From NCBI RefSeq assembly GCF_036323735.1, contig NC_086031.1:34477725-34541724 (forward strand): a stretch of 64,000 nucleotides of DNA. Reading direction: 5' to 3'. Source of the DNA: Rattus norvegicus. Lineage: Eukaryota > Chordata > Mammalia > Rodentia > Muridae. Made by a program: the position numbers and the translations under genes. The notes under the pieces were generated by a model that had not been told where the DNA came from, searched no databases, and was given only the letters and a program-made list of their open reading frames with translations. This document shows positions 32,210-43,159 of this stretch, piece by piece. Every line of letters starts with the position of its first letter. Within the stretch, counting starts at the first letter, position 1.

Positions 32210-33265
32210 TTAGTTTCTTGCTTCTTCTAGGGTATAGCTTGCCTCCTTATGTTGGGCTTTACCCTTTATTATCCTTTGTAGTGCTGGATTTGTAGAAAGA
32301 TATTGTGTAAATTTGGTTTTGTCATGGAATATCTTGGTTTCTCCATCTATGTTAATTGAGAGTTTTGCAGGATACAGTAACCTGGGCTGGCATTTGTGTT
32401 CTCTTAGGGTCTGTATGACATCTGTCTAGGATCTTCTGGCCTTCATAGTTTCTGGCGAAAAGTCTGGTGTGATTCTGATAGGTCTGCCTTTATATGTTAC
32501 TTGACCTTTTTCCCTTACTGCTTTTAATATTCTTTCTTTATTTTGTGCGTTTGGTGTTTTGACAATTATGTGACGGGAGGTGTTTCTTTTCTGGTCCAAT
32601 CTATTTGGAGTTCTGTAGGCTTCTTGTATGCCTATGGGTATCTCTTTTTTTAGGTTAGGGAAGTTTTCTTCTATGATTTTGTTGAAGATATTTACTGGTC
32701 CTTTGAGCTGGGAGTCTTCACTCTCTTCTATACCTATTATCCTTAGGTTTGATCTTCTCATTGAGTCCTGGATTTCCTGTATGTTTTGGACCAGTAGCTT
32801 TTTCTGCTTTACATTATCTTTGACAGTTGAGTCAATGATTTCTATGGAATCTTCTGCTCCTGAGATTCTCTCTTCCATCTCTTGTATTCTGTTGGTGAAG
32901 CTTGTATCTACAGCTCCTTGTCTTTTCTTTTGATTTTCTATGTCCAGGGTTGTTTCCATGTGTTCTTTCTTGATTGCTTCTATTTCCATTTTTAATTCCT
33001 TCAACTGTTTGATTGTGTTTTCCTGGAATTCTTTCAGGGATTTTTGCGATTTCTCTCTGTAGGTTTCTACTTGTTCTCTAAGGGAGTTCTTTATGTCTTT
33101 CTTGAAGTCCTCCAGCATCATGATCAAATATGATTTTGAAACTAGATCTTGCTTTTCTGGTGTGTTTGGATATTCCGTGTTTGCTTTGGTGGGAGAATTG
33201 GGCTCCGATGATGCCATGTAGTCTTGGTTTCTGTTGCTTGGGTTCCTGCGCTTGCCTCTCGCCAT
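32210..33265 (-). pseudogene. L1-C ORF1 with premature stop
   Basis: Starts MARGKRRNPSNRNQ at 33,265 and is collinear with L1-A ORF1, but has a TGG to TAG change near 32,426-32,428 just after ETMKARRS, cutting the C-terminal domain after residue 279. The frame beyond is still open to the native stop at 32,210-32,212. In the coiled coil, L1-C has IKNSLRE between KKD and QVE where L1-A has MNTLRETQENINK: six residues fewer, in frame. ORF1p is the L1 RNA chaperone; this copy would lack a complete C-terminal domain. Confidence 0.93.
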
Positions 33266-33950
33266 CAGATTATCTCTAGTGTTACTTTGTTCTGCTATTT
33301 CTGACTGTGGCTAGACTGTCCTATAAGCCTGTGTGTCAGAAGTGCTGTAGACCTGTTTTCCTGTTTTCTTTCAGCCAGTTATGGGGACAGTGTGTTCTGC
33401 TTTCGGGCGTGTAGTTTTTCCTCTCTACAGGTCTTCAGCTGTTCCTGTGGGCCTGTGTCTTGAGTTCACCAGGCAGGTTTCTTGCAGGGGAAAAGTTGGT
33501 CCTACCTGTGGTTCCAAGGCTCAAGTTTGCTCGTGGGGTACTGCCTAAGTCCTCTCCGCGGCGGCAGCAACCGGGAAGATCTGCGCCGCTCTTTCCAGGA
33601 GCCTCCGTGCACCAGGGTTCCAGATGACGTTTGGTGTTTTCCTCTGGCGTCTGGATGTGCACAGAGTGCAGTCTCTTCTGGTTTCCCAGGCGTGTCTGCC
33701 TCTCTGAAGGTTTAGCTCTCCCTCCCACGGGATTTGGGTGCAGAGAACTGTTTATCCGGTCTGTTTCCTTCAGGTTCCGGCGGTGTCTCAGGCGCAGGGG
33801 TCCTGCCGCTCCTGGGCCCTCCCTTACGGGAACCCAGAGGCCTTATACAGTTGCCTCTTGGGCCAGGGATGTGGGCAGGGGTGGGCAGTGTTGGTGGTCT
33901 CCTCCGCTCTGCAGCCTCAGGAGTGCCCACCTGATCAGGCGGTGAGGTCT
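33266..33950 (-). promoter_or_regulatory. L1-C 5'UTR, partial
   Basis: Matches the L1-A 5'UTR from ORF1 up to CACCTGATCAGGCGGTGAGG and stops there, about 170 bases short of the L1-A 5' end. Confidence 0.85.
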
Positions 33951-33965
33951 GACTCAGAGCCTTCT
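33951..33965. repeat. Right target-site duplication of chimeric insertion
   Basis: GACTCAGAGCCTTCT, identical to 30,491-30,505. Confidence 0.95.
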
Positions 33966-34095
33966 AAAGCAGCACCTTCATCCGGTGTCCTTGTGTAGAG
34001 ACACTGGTGCCTATGGGAGACATTTCATATTTAAATCACAGTGCTAGCCAAATTCTTCTGGGGATAAGAGTTTTCAAATGAGAAATCTCAGTCTA

Positions 34096-34310
34096 GGAGC
34101 TGGGGAGTTGACTAAAGTGTTTACCTCACAAGCACGAGGACCTGGGTTTGATCCTTAGAGTCCATGTAAAACAGAAAATCAAGTCATGATGGCTCATCTT
34201 GTAGTACCAGCTCTTCAGAGGTAGAGAGAGAGTCTTACTGATTAGTCAGCCTAGCCAAATCCCTGAGCTCCAGGCAAAACATTAGAGTCCAAACGTAAGA
34301 TGGAGAACAA
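34096..34310 (+). mobile_element. B4/RSINE1-type SINE
   Basis: GGAGCTGGGGAGTTGACTAA, GAGGACCTGGGTTTGATCCT and a B1-like half ending GAGCTCCAGGCAAAACATTA. Confidence 0.7.
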
Positions 34311-34349
34311 CTGAAAAAGACAGGTGAAATTCATTCTTGGTCTAAAGAC

Positions 34350-34350
34350 A

Positions 34351-34429
<79 letters not shown>
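34350..34429. repeat. (CT)n(CA)n compound microsatellite
   Basis: A CT run (34,353-34,397) switches directly to CA (34,397-34,428). Confidence 0.97.
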
Positions 34430-34432
<3 letters not shown>

Positions 34433-35200
34433 TACATTTGCATTCTTGGGGCAAAGAGAACTCAGGACCCTGTGGGAATTTCTGTTTAGGATTTAGAAAT
34501 CTATCTTCATAGCCAGTAGGAACTTAAAGAACTTTGAAGATATATAAGCCAAAGAAGTGTGCTTTAAAAAAAAAAAAAGAAAAGAAAAAAGAAAACCTCA
34601 GCCAGCACTGAGGAAACCTATAAAACTTACAAGACTCACAATGTATCTCTATAGAGTGTTGAATGGTGTCTATACCCCAATGCACAGTCCTCCGGAACCT
34701 CAAAAAGTGGTTTTGCTGGACAGTAAGGTCTGAAGATAGTATTAGCTAAAATGAGGTTGGATTGGGTTGGATGGGTCCAAAATTCAAGGACTCGTGTTCT
34801 TGTATGGAGAGGTATACAAATGGAGACACTCAGACACAACAAAGAGTGGTGTAGCTACAAGCCAAGGAGAGACAACAACCACTAGAAACTGGGAGAAATG
34901 AGGAAAGGTCATTTTCTAGAACCTTTCTGGGATAATAACCCTGCAGAAAGTTTGCTGTCTGACTTCTGGCTTCCCTAACTACAAGATAACAAAAATTTCA
35001 AGCCACCAAGTTTATAATAACTTGTCTTGGCAATCCTAGGAAATTAATGCACTCCCCCAAATTTCACATTAACATAACATTGGTTTCTTGGTTCTTCCTT
35101 ATCCAATTTTGCCTCATCTTGCTCACATTCAATTCTGTGAATCATATCCTATTCTAAATTTTATTTTTTCTAAAATTTCCATTTTGCTCAGATATGTGAT
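34430..35200. other. Unassigned non-coding DNA
   Basis: An A/GAAAA-rich patch at 34,566-34,593; otherwise no gene or clear repeat. Confidence 0.4.
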
Positions 35201-35202
35201 TA

Positions 35203-35417
35203 CCATGTGGTGTTGCAGGGATCATTTAGTCAGGGTGAAGTGCTTGTTGAAGAAACACAAGGATCTACGTTCAATACCCAGCAGCCCTGGAAAAAGCCAG
35301 GCATGGTGTCACTGTAGCCTAGCTTACAGGGTAAGTTCCAGGCCAGTGAGAGAATCTATCTCAAAACAAAACAAAATATAGCACCTGAGGAATGATACTT
35401 GAGGTTGCCCTTTGCCC

Positions 35418-35420
<3 letters not shown>
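35203..35420 (+). mobile_element. B4-type SINE
   Basis: GTGAAGTGCTTGTTGAAGAA, GGATCTACGTTCAATACCCA, GGCATGGTGTCACTGTAGCC and GGCCAGTGAGAGAATCTATC, leading into the adjacent CA repeat. Confidence 0.75.
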
Positions 35421-35493
<73 letters not shown>

Positions 35494-35546
35494 AAGAGAG
35501 AGACACACACACAGACACACACAGACACACACACACAGACACACAA
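35419..35546. repeat. (CA)n(GA)n(CA)n compound microsatellite
   Basis: CA run, then a GA-rich run with GAAAGAG interruptions, then CACA/CAGACA units. Frames through it are low-complexity artefacts. Confidence 0.97.
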
Positions 35547-35984
35547 TGTTGTGTACTTTATCTCTTGTTAAATGAATGCATACCCTGAATTTTCCTGTTT
35601 TACCAAAGCTGCTTATTCAGTTCTGCTGTCCTGGGAAATGCGCAGGGTTTGAGACTGTCTTCTCTGGGGAAGTACCATCTTGTGGAACTCATGTTTAAGA
35701 TGACATCGGGCTGTTTTCTGATTCTATCAAAAATATAACTCTGATTGACAACATTGAAGGATAGACTTTCAAGTATCCTTCAAACTCCTTCAAATGTCCG
35801 TGTGATACAAATAAATTTTAGCTTTGCAAAGCAATGGCAGAAATGAAGACATCCAAATAAATCTGAACCTTGGGGGTCAGGGGAGGGCGTCTTGTTGCTT
35901 TGGCATCAGGATGCTTTGACAGGCCATAGGCAAGCTGCCTTGGTAGCAGCTGAGGACACAAAGTTTAGAGATGGTGCTACTTTT
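35547..35984. other. Unassigned non-coding DNA
   Basis: No gene or repeat recognised. Confidence 0.4.
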
Positions 35985-36140
35985 TTAACTTTTCCTCTTC
36001 CTCCTCAACTCCTCTTTCCTCCCTCACCTCTCTGCCTCCTCCTCTTCCCGTCTCTTTTCCTTGATTTTCTTCTCTCTTACCCCTTTCCCCTTTTCTTTCT
36101 CTTCCTTCTCTTCCCCCCTTCCCAGCCCCTCTCCTTTGCT
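35985..36140. repeat. Polypyrimidine tract
   Basis: About 150 bases almost purely C and T on the plus strand. The 120-codon plus frame starting at 35,892 runs through it and is a composition artefact. Confidence 0.9.
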
Positions 36141-37060
36141 GTTCAGCTGGAAGCATATTGCTGCCTCTCAAAGCAAAATCAAAGCGGGCCCCCCTTGGCA
36201 CTTGAGTGGAGCAACCCCGTTGTGAACCAGCAGATAGCCCCACGCGGGCTGTAGGAGTACTGCCACAGTGTGCGGAATGCTTCCAGATGTCAGAATAATG
36301 GACACGGCTCTGAACAGGAACACGGATTGTTCCATTTCCCTTAGACATCGCTGCCTTGCTTTGGCTTCCATAATGGTTGCCTCTCCTAACCGAACTTTTT
36401 GCACTCATCCAGAGCAAGAACAGCTCCCCTCTGAAGGTGTGGTCTCCCGCACTTCATCCCCCGGGATGGGTTTCCTTTTAACAAGCTAAAACAGACGTAA
36501 CTAGGGCACCATTTCAGGCTGAGATGACAAATGCGAGCCTGAAGAATATTGAAAACCGTTTGAAAGTCGGTTTGGTAGAAGTCAGCGCTGTATAATGAAA
36601 GCAAATGTGCCGATTGGAATTTTGAAAGAAATCCTAGCATGAAGATAAAAGGACACGAAAGATAATAAATGTTGAAATGATCCACCACCTAATGATATCC
36701 TGTCAAGGGGGGAAGATAATACAATCACTTTCAGAAAGTCTCTGAGCCTCTATAGGTGCTTGACCCAGAGTTTGCCGAGAAACTATCTTTTCATTTCATC
36801 TGGCTCATATTAAAAACAGGAAAAACACCACCAGCAGCAGTCCCTCCCCACTCTCACACAGATGGTGGAAAAATCCATGCAATTTTTAACTGTCTGAAAT
36901 TCTTTAAAGCAATATAAGACAGAAAGAATTATTAAATCACTTTTCCATTTCATATAATGAAAAACTGCACATCTGCAGTGGGGTTGGGATCCATCCATTT
37001 CGGCGCAAATGGGAGCTCCTATTGGTCCTACAGGTAATCCATCACCTTGCAAGCCCGGGG
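36141..37060. other. Non-repetitive stretch, possible conserved non-coding DNA
   Basis: About 900 bases without any recognised SINE, L1 or LTR pattern and of balanced composition, unusual in this window. Contains words such as AAAACCGTTTGAAAGTCGGT and AATGTGCCGATTGGAATTTT. No splice-framed exon seen. Confidence 0.35.
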
Positions 37061-37530
37061 CCCTATCTCCAAAGCCCTCTTCCTGGTGGAAAAAGAAACC
37101 CAGAGGATCATAAAAACCAAAGTCAACAGCACATTGGCATCTGTGTAACTCCAGTTTTGAGGTTTGTTTAGTGTGTCATTTACAGAGGTGACAAGCATCT
37201 GAGGTTGGGGGCTTTTGTTCAGATTCATTTGCTCATGAATACATTCTCTCATTTGTTGGTTATTTATTTGTTCCACCCCCCAAAAACAAACAAACAAACA
37301 AACAAAAAACCAAAAAAAAAAAAAAAACAAAAACCATGCAGCCAGTTGCTACTGCTTATGTTAGGAGTCAAAGACCCATAAAGCTTTGGTCCTTGCTTTA
37401 AGCTCAGGCTTGGCTGGACTGAAAGATAAGCAAGACAAACTAAAGGACTGCATTCTGTAAAGTGAGAAGCTCCTTGGTTTATTTGATCACTTTTAGGTCC
37501 TTAGGGGACCTAAACAGTTCAGATCTGTTA
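37061..37530. other. Unassigned DNA with A-rich repeat
   Basis: (CAAA)n and A-run at about 37,285-37,335; otherwise nothing recognised. Confidence 0.4.
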
Positions 37531-37533
37531 TCA

Positions 37534-37624
37534 GGGAACTGGGGAGATGGCTCAGTTGTGCGAGCAGAAAGACTTGAACTTGATTCCGAAGGTAGACAGG
37601 AGGAGCCATGGGCCTTACATAAAT

Positions 37625-37679
<55 letters not shown>

Positions 37680-37680
37680 A
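37534..37680 (+). mobile_element. SINE left half with (CA)n
   Basis: GGGAACTGGGGAGATGGCTC and GAACTTGATTCC mark a tRNA-like SINE half; a (CA)n tract of about 53 bp follows at 37,626-37,678. Confidence 0.7.
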
Positions 37681-37754
37681 CACCACACACGGGTAACTGG
37701 AATTTCTTCAGCATCTTCTGCTGATCTATTTTCTTGCAATCCTTTGTGTGTATA

Positions 37755-38065
37755 TATGTGCATATATGATGTGCGTACATGCCCCACAGAGTGAGCGCAC
37801 CATCAGAGTGCAACCTCAGGTGTCATTCCTTATCTTCCTTCTTGTTCAAATCAGGGTCTCGTTGACGATGCAGACACCAAGCTAGGTGGCTGCCAGCTCT
37901 GAGGATTCTCCTGTCTCTACCTCCCAGCTCACTCTAAGAATGCTGGGATTATAGAATCACGTGCTACTGTGTCTGGATTCACATGGGTTGTGGAGATCCA
38001 AAGTCAGGTCCTGATGTTTATGCAGCAAGCACTTTAACCATATCCCAGGTCTGTTTCTTATTTAC
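37755..38065 (-). mobile_element. B4-type SINE
   Basis: Minus-strand order: CAACCTCAGGTGTCATTCCT, AGGGTCTCGTTGACGATGC, GAATGCTGGGATTATAGAAT and CAAGCACTTTAACCATATCC. Confidence 0.7.
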
Positions 38066-38069
38066 TTCT

Positions 38070-38525
38070 GCACACAGACACCCCTCCAATACAAAGATCA
38101 TACACTTGGCACTTGTGTGAATATGGCTAAGATAAGCCACTTGTTCTTTGGGAGAGCATCTGATTAGATGCTGTGAATCAAAGCAGTTTGTCTTCCTGGC
38201 CCAAGGATGTATAAAGTCCTTTGTTAGCAGCCTCTAGGCACAGAAATCACACAAACTATCAAGGCCCCGATGCTCATGATTTTCATGTCTGGCTGGCGAG
38301 CCTGAACAGGCAAGAAAATGTTACCCAGTCAAATACAAATCATCTTATGGTGTCTCAGTTTCTCCATGTAAGGTGCAGTTCATGCCCATTGCCACATAAA
38401 CAGCTGGAGATGGAGAAGAGTTTGGTACATACATGGCCATGCAAGCACCCATTGTTCCTGTAGATATTTCTCTGATAGTTTTGCTGAAGTGACAAACTTA
38501 AAACCAATTTGGAAGATAATGTCAA
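38070..38525. other. Unassigned non-coding DNA
   Basis: No recognised gene or repeat. Confidence 0.4.
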
Positions 38526-38529
38526 TGAA

Positions 38530-38862
38530 GAAGTGACTGAATAAAGTTGACCATGGGCATGTCAGTGGAAGATTGTCTTAATTAAAAAACCAATACAAAA
38601 GTGGGTGGCTCCATTCCCTAGGCTACGTGCCAAAGAAGAGAAAGCAAGCTGAGCACTAGCAAGTATGCATTCATTTCTCTCTGCCCTTGACTTTCGATGT
38701 GATGTGACCAGTTGTTCCAAGCTCCTGCTTGATTTCTCTGTAGTGATGGACTGCAGCTTGAAATTGTGGTCCAAAATAAACCCCTTTTCCCCAAAGTTTC
38801 TTTTTGTCAGGGCGTTTACCACAGCAACAGAGGTGAAACTAGGATGCTATCCAAGCCTGCCT
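38530..38862 (-). mobile_element. LTR-like repeat (family Y), minus copy
   Basis: The end CTTTTTGTCAGGGCGTTTAC followed by CACAGCAACAGAGGTGAAAC is the reverse of the family Y start. ATAAACCCCTTTTCCCC precedes it. Confidence 0.55.
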
Positions 38863-39123
38863 CGTAAGAGCTGAACAGGCACATGAGTGAATAGGAGGGA
38901 AGTTCAGTCTAGGTTTCTGCTGCACCGCTTATATACACAGGCCACATTGCTTCTGTGCCTGTTGAGGAATTGAGGCTCCTTGGGATAGGCACTATTTCCT
39001 CTTCTTAGTGCATTCTTCAAGGTAAACTTTGTGCTTCTGTCATCTGAGAATTTGGAACATTAATGGTCCCCAAAGACCCATTTATTGAAGGCTGGGTCCC
39101 AAGGATAGGGCATTTAAGAGATG

Positions 39124-39378
39124 GGCCTAGGGCTGGGGAGATGGCTCAGTGGATAAAGTGCTTATGATGTGATATATGCATGAAAACAGGAGGTCCAAGT
39201 CCAGAATTCAGTAAATTTGGACATGACAGCGCATATCTGTAGTGCCAGTATCCCTATATTATGATGAGAGGCAGAAACAGGAGAATCCATTGAAGCCTGT
39301 AGATCAGGTAGCATGATGTGACATAAATAATAGCAAAAAAGGTGGAGGGTGAGACACAACACCTGGTGCACATGCGTG

Positions 39379-39382
<4 letters not shown>
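39124..39382 (+). mobile_element. B4-type SINE with (CA)n
   Basis: AGGGCTGGGGAGATGGCTCA, GTGGATAAAGTGCTTATGA, a B1-like half, then the CA tract at 39,382-39,416. Confidence 0.75.

Positions 39383-39416
<34 letters not shown>
39382..39416. repeat. (CA)n microsatellite
   Basis: About 17 CA units. Confidence 0.95.
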
Positions 39417-39418
<2 letters not shown>

Positions 39419-39419
39419 G

Positions 39420-40048
39420 GGCGGGGCAGGCAGTGAAAGGCACTCTGATTCCTGGTCGAGACAGGTTGAATCCCTGGGGGACCCTAAAAGGGACGACAGG
39501 CACATTCCCCACCTCCCAGATCAGGGTGTCACTAGCTGCATCCCCCCACAAACCCCTGTAGAGAGGTTTTGGGACAGACCAAGTCAAGTAGAGCAATGCT
39601 CCAAGCCCCTCCTCCACAGGCAAGGACGTGAACACAGGTCACATAGGCTCAAGACAGATCAGTAGTAGAGATAGGACCACGCCCCCGAATATGTAGATGA
39701 GGTCTGACCCATCCAAAAAACTATTTAACTGTCATGTTCAGAATTAAAGGTGTGCAGGAACTATTCCATCGTCTGGGAGCTTCTGCCATAAGTGCTGTAA
39801 AAGCTGCTGGGGAAGAGATCTGCTCTCCCCGATATTGCCATCAGAAGCTCCCTTGCACCCCTCACTGGCTAGTCAGTCTCCTGTTGACTCAGCCTGGCTG
39901 GAGCAACCGAAGCAGCAGGCGAAGGACCGGCAGTGGGGGTGGCAAAGGCTGTTCCCTCTCCTGGCCTAAGTTCTCTCCTCCTTGCCCGAATCTGAGTACC
40001 TAGCCGGGTGAGAGATCTACATGGGAGAGCACCCGGCGCCAGAGCCCT

Positions 40049-40050
<2 letters not shown>
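39420..40050 (+). mobile_element. Possible ERV LTR relic
   Basis: Composition and words (CTATTTAACTGTCATGTTCA, AGAATTAAAGGTGTGCAGG, GAGAGCACCCGGCGCC) are LTR-like, with a TATA-like and a poly(A)-like signal. No paired LTR or termini found. Confidence 0.3.

Positions 40051-40051
<1 letters not shown>

Positions 40052-40117
<66 letters not shown>
40052..40117. repeat. Perfect (GA)33 microsatellite
   Basis: 66 uninterrupted bases of GA/AG. Confidence 0.98.
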
Positions 40118-40119
<2 letters not shown>

Positions 40120-40120
<1 letters not shown>

Positions 40121-41128
40121 GCTTGTGGGTGGAGTTCAGGTTATTGGAAGCGCATTCTCTCAATAGACATTGTTGAGGCTTCTCTTTCTCTGTTGGGCAT
40201 TCCAGATGTGAAGTAAGTAGTTTTGCTGTTGTTACACTTTCCCTCTGTATCATGTTGTCTCATTGCAGGTCACAAAGCAATTAGATCAATCAATCATGGA
40301 CAAAAACCTCTGAAACCATCTCCCCAAGTAAACCTTCCTTCATTATGGATTGATTACCTCAGGCTTAGTTGTGTAGTAATGAAAATATTCATTGACTGAA
40401 CATTTCCGTTGGAGTGACTGCAGGAGTGGATGGTTCATTATCTGGCCTTTGGGACAGAGAGGGATCAGGTTTGGATTAAGCAAAAGGTGGTGTTAGGAGG
40501 TGAAGTCAAGAAACGCTTGGAAGATGATTTCAGTGGGGGAACCCTGTTGCTTGGTGAGGTAGGCAAGTGAGTTCAGAGGGTGGGAGCAGGGTGAGAAGAC
40601 ACCTCGGGGTCTGTTTTCCAAGCCCCTTCCTACTGATTTGTTCCGTAATGTGGCTCATGGAGTAATGGAAAATTCCTTAGTGAAATTTTTAGAATCTATC
40701 CATGGAACCGTGATAGAAGTGCTTGGAGGAGCTGCATCAGAAAAGCAACATTCGCTTTCTAAAGAATGGAAATTAATTGAAGGGACGGTTTGCTCCAGAA
40801 AGATGTCTTAGGAGACGCAAGATTCCCAAGTGTGGTTGGGAAAATAATATCTTGCACTATTAGAAGCATCAAAATGAGGACCTGGGCTGTTTGTAGAGGC
40901 TTAAGAGAAGAAAGTTCAGCATGCTAAACTCAAGGAGCTGACTGACTGAATGAAGAACTCCTTTTCAAAACAGAAGGAATGTTACCATTCCCTTCTCAGG
41001 TCAGAAACCTCAATTTTCTGACTATGGAACAGACAGAGGTTTTTTTTTTTTTATTTTGTTTTAAAGATACGCAATTGGAAAAAACTCCTACAGCATGGAC
41101 AGACAAACTCCATAGGGTGGACAGAGCT
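40120..41128. other. Unassigned non-coding DNA
   Basis: About 1 kb with no gene or clear repeat; a T-run at 41,039-41,052. Confidence 0.4.
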
Positions 41129-41129
41129 G

Positions 41130-41400
41130 TACCGCCTTCCTTCATGCTGCTTTGTCATAAATCCCTGACAAAAGGAGCTAAAAGGGGAAACACAGTTTTA
41201 GCTCACATCGTCAGAGGGTTTCAGTCGACCATAGTGGAGAAGCCACCATGGCATCATGGCTGCCAGAGCCTTTGGCAGAGGCTCCTCATAACAAGGAGGG
41301 TGGAGAAGGAAATGAGGGAGAAAGATAGACATGCAAATATATAATCTTGTGGGGGATGTTGAAGATTCAAACCATATGGGAGATGGCATCAAGAAACGGG
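41130..41400 (+). mobile_element. LTR-like repeat (family Y-related), diverged
   Basis: TTTGTCATAAATCCCTGACA, AAAGGAGCTAAAAGGGGAAA and TTTTAGCTCACATCGTCAGA follow the family Y order. Confidence 0.4.
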
Positions 41401-41589
41401 AATGGAAGTTAGGAAGTGGGACAGGGCATAGGGCACCAATTCACAATGCCACATGATGACATTTCACACATGTATATTATGATGTATATTTATCTATAAT
41501 GTATATTTATCTTAGCCACCACCTTGCCCTCTCTCATCCCTTCTCACTCCTGCCAATCCCCCTCTCTAGTCTTTACACTCTCATATACT

Positions 41590-42330
41590 CTTTTTTTCTT
41601 TTTTTGGTGGTGAGATGAATTTAATTATGTTGCTTAGAGGGGAATGGATGAGAGGATATTTACAGGAGCGTGGGCAACCTGGAAATGGCTAAATTGCTGA
41701 AGAACATGTCTCCCCCTTTCATCAACACATAATTGTCATCAGATCCTCATTGCTGGTCCTTGATGAAAGGCTGATGGGCCAATCTTGTGCAGCTTCCCCT
41801 GCTGCTGAGCATTCAATGCCCAGCTGTTGTGTGTAGCTTTTGCTACCCTGCCTTAACTCCAGGGATGGGCAGTGCTACCAACCCTCACCGAGAGAATATT
41901 GGATCCAAGGATGAAAACTACAGACACTGTTGTTCAATTTCAACCTGCCTTTTTGGCTCAATTGCAGGGTGATACTTATCTCCCCACCGGAGAAGTGTGC
42001 CCTTATCAATACTCTTAGCTTCGCACCTCTCCACCTGGCCTCAACTTTAGTTGCCCAGTTACATTTAGCCCCAGTCCAATATCCCCAACCGCCCACCTGT
42101 AGAAGTGGCCTGTAGTCACTCAGTCTGAGATCTCACATGGTTGGTTGACTTTTCTCTCTCTGAAGCATGGTGAACTCTCCCTTCCTCTCTCCTGTGTCTT
42201 TCTCTTGCTTGTGAGGACCCAGAAGTCCCGCCTATTCTTTCTGCCCAGCAATTGGCCTACGGTTAAATCAAGAACCAATTGGGGAACAGGACCTTAGCAT
42301 CAGCACTAGCCCTATAGCCAGCCTGGATGA
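41590..42330. mobile_element. Possible ERV LTR-type relic
   Basis: CAGCAATTGGCCTACGG ... GAACCAATTGGGGAACAGG resembles the CCAAT-rich block seen near 8,105. Strongly diverged, termini unknown. Confidence 0.3.
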
Positions 42331-43125
42331 CAGTGCTCCCCAGTACTCCACCCCTCTTCCTGTTCCTGTGTTCTTTCTGCCTGTCTTCATGATGGTCCTT
42401 GAGTCTTAGAAAGGTCATCCAGCTCTTTAGGCAGTCAGGAAGGAGGCAACTCAGGTGATGATGACAGAGCCCAGCCCAGCGAGGATCAGTGCTTGTAGGA
42501 AGACAGGAGCTCCATGGACGGTCCCCTGACTATACTGCTTTCACACATTAAAGTTTTGGGCTGTTCTAGAAACAACAGTGTCTTTATGAAGGGACTCTGG
42601 GAGCAGATTGCTCATTGAACTCTTTTTTGGAAAGTGGGAGGTTTTTTCAGTAAAATTTCAATGATGCCCCTGCCTCTGAAAGTGGCACTTGCACCCACAG
42701 TGTCAATACTTGGTCAGTTCTATGCATCATGCTTGGTCTTTCAGCATATGTTTGATGGGAAGTTGTTATGCCTGGTCACATGTCAGTCACTGAGCATACA
42801 GAGAGGACATTGGGATTGCTGCTGAGGAAATTGGTTTAGTTGGGAGAAACAGATAGAGCAGGGCAAATGCTCTGCAAGGTCTGAATTCCAGCTCTAGTAA
42901 GGAAGCACCAAGCAGGACGGGGGCAAGCTGGAGAGGTGTGACTGGGGATGCAGTGCAGGCTGCCTTGGTATCTGGGAAGGGCTAGGAGAGGGATGACAAA
43001 GGGGTGTGCAGCCTAGGCCATGTGCAAAGGAAAGGAAAAGTGTCGGGGACAGAGGTTCACTGGGCTCAGAGAACTCTCTGTGGAGAGATAAGAAAGGAGG
43101 TCCACTGTGACCAGCTCCCAGACCC
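42331..43125. other. Unassigned non-coding DNA
   Basis: No gene or repeat recognised. Confidence 0.4.
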
Positions 43126-43128
43126 CCC

Positions 43129-43132
<4 letters not shown>

Positions 43133-43159
<27 letters not shown>

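Larger units (their letters stand above)
30506..33950 (-). mobile_element. Chimeric retro-insertion: L1 5' segment joined to non-L1 transcript 3' end
   Basis: One minus-strand unit between 15-bp duplications. Reading in the minus sense it begins in an L1 5'UTR at 33,950, passes ORF1 and about 340 bases of ORF2, then leaves L1 at 31,810/31,809 (after ...CTCTCAATCCT) and continues for 1.3 kb in sequence unrelated to L1, ending in AATAAA at 30,532-30,537 and an A-run at 30,506-30,514. No L1 3' end exists at the joint. A single target-primed event that switched templates, or reverse transcription of a fused RNA, explains this best. The empty site reads CTTCT/AAAG, acceptable for L1 endonuclease. 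Confidence 0.85.
30225..34055 (+). mobile_element. LTR-like repeat (family Y-related), split by the chimeric insertion
   Basis: The left part (30,225-30,505: ATTTTTCTTGCTGCCATAAC, GGCTTACAGTTTCAGGGGAT, TCATGGCAGGAGAAGCATGG) and right part (33,966-34,055: GGAGACATTTCATATTTAAA) form one old repeat once 30,506-33,950 and one duplication copy are removed. Confidence 0.55.

Noticed and set aside
35892..36417. 120-codon plus and 146-codon minus frames
   Set aside because: Run through a polypyrimidine tract; Pro/Leu/Phe or Glu/Gly/Arg bias is compositional.
39420..40050. Complete endogenous retrovirus
   Set aside because: Only LTR-like words are present; no gag, pro, pol or env reading was found and no paired LTR.
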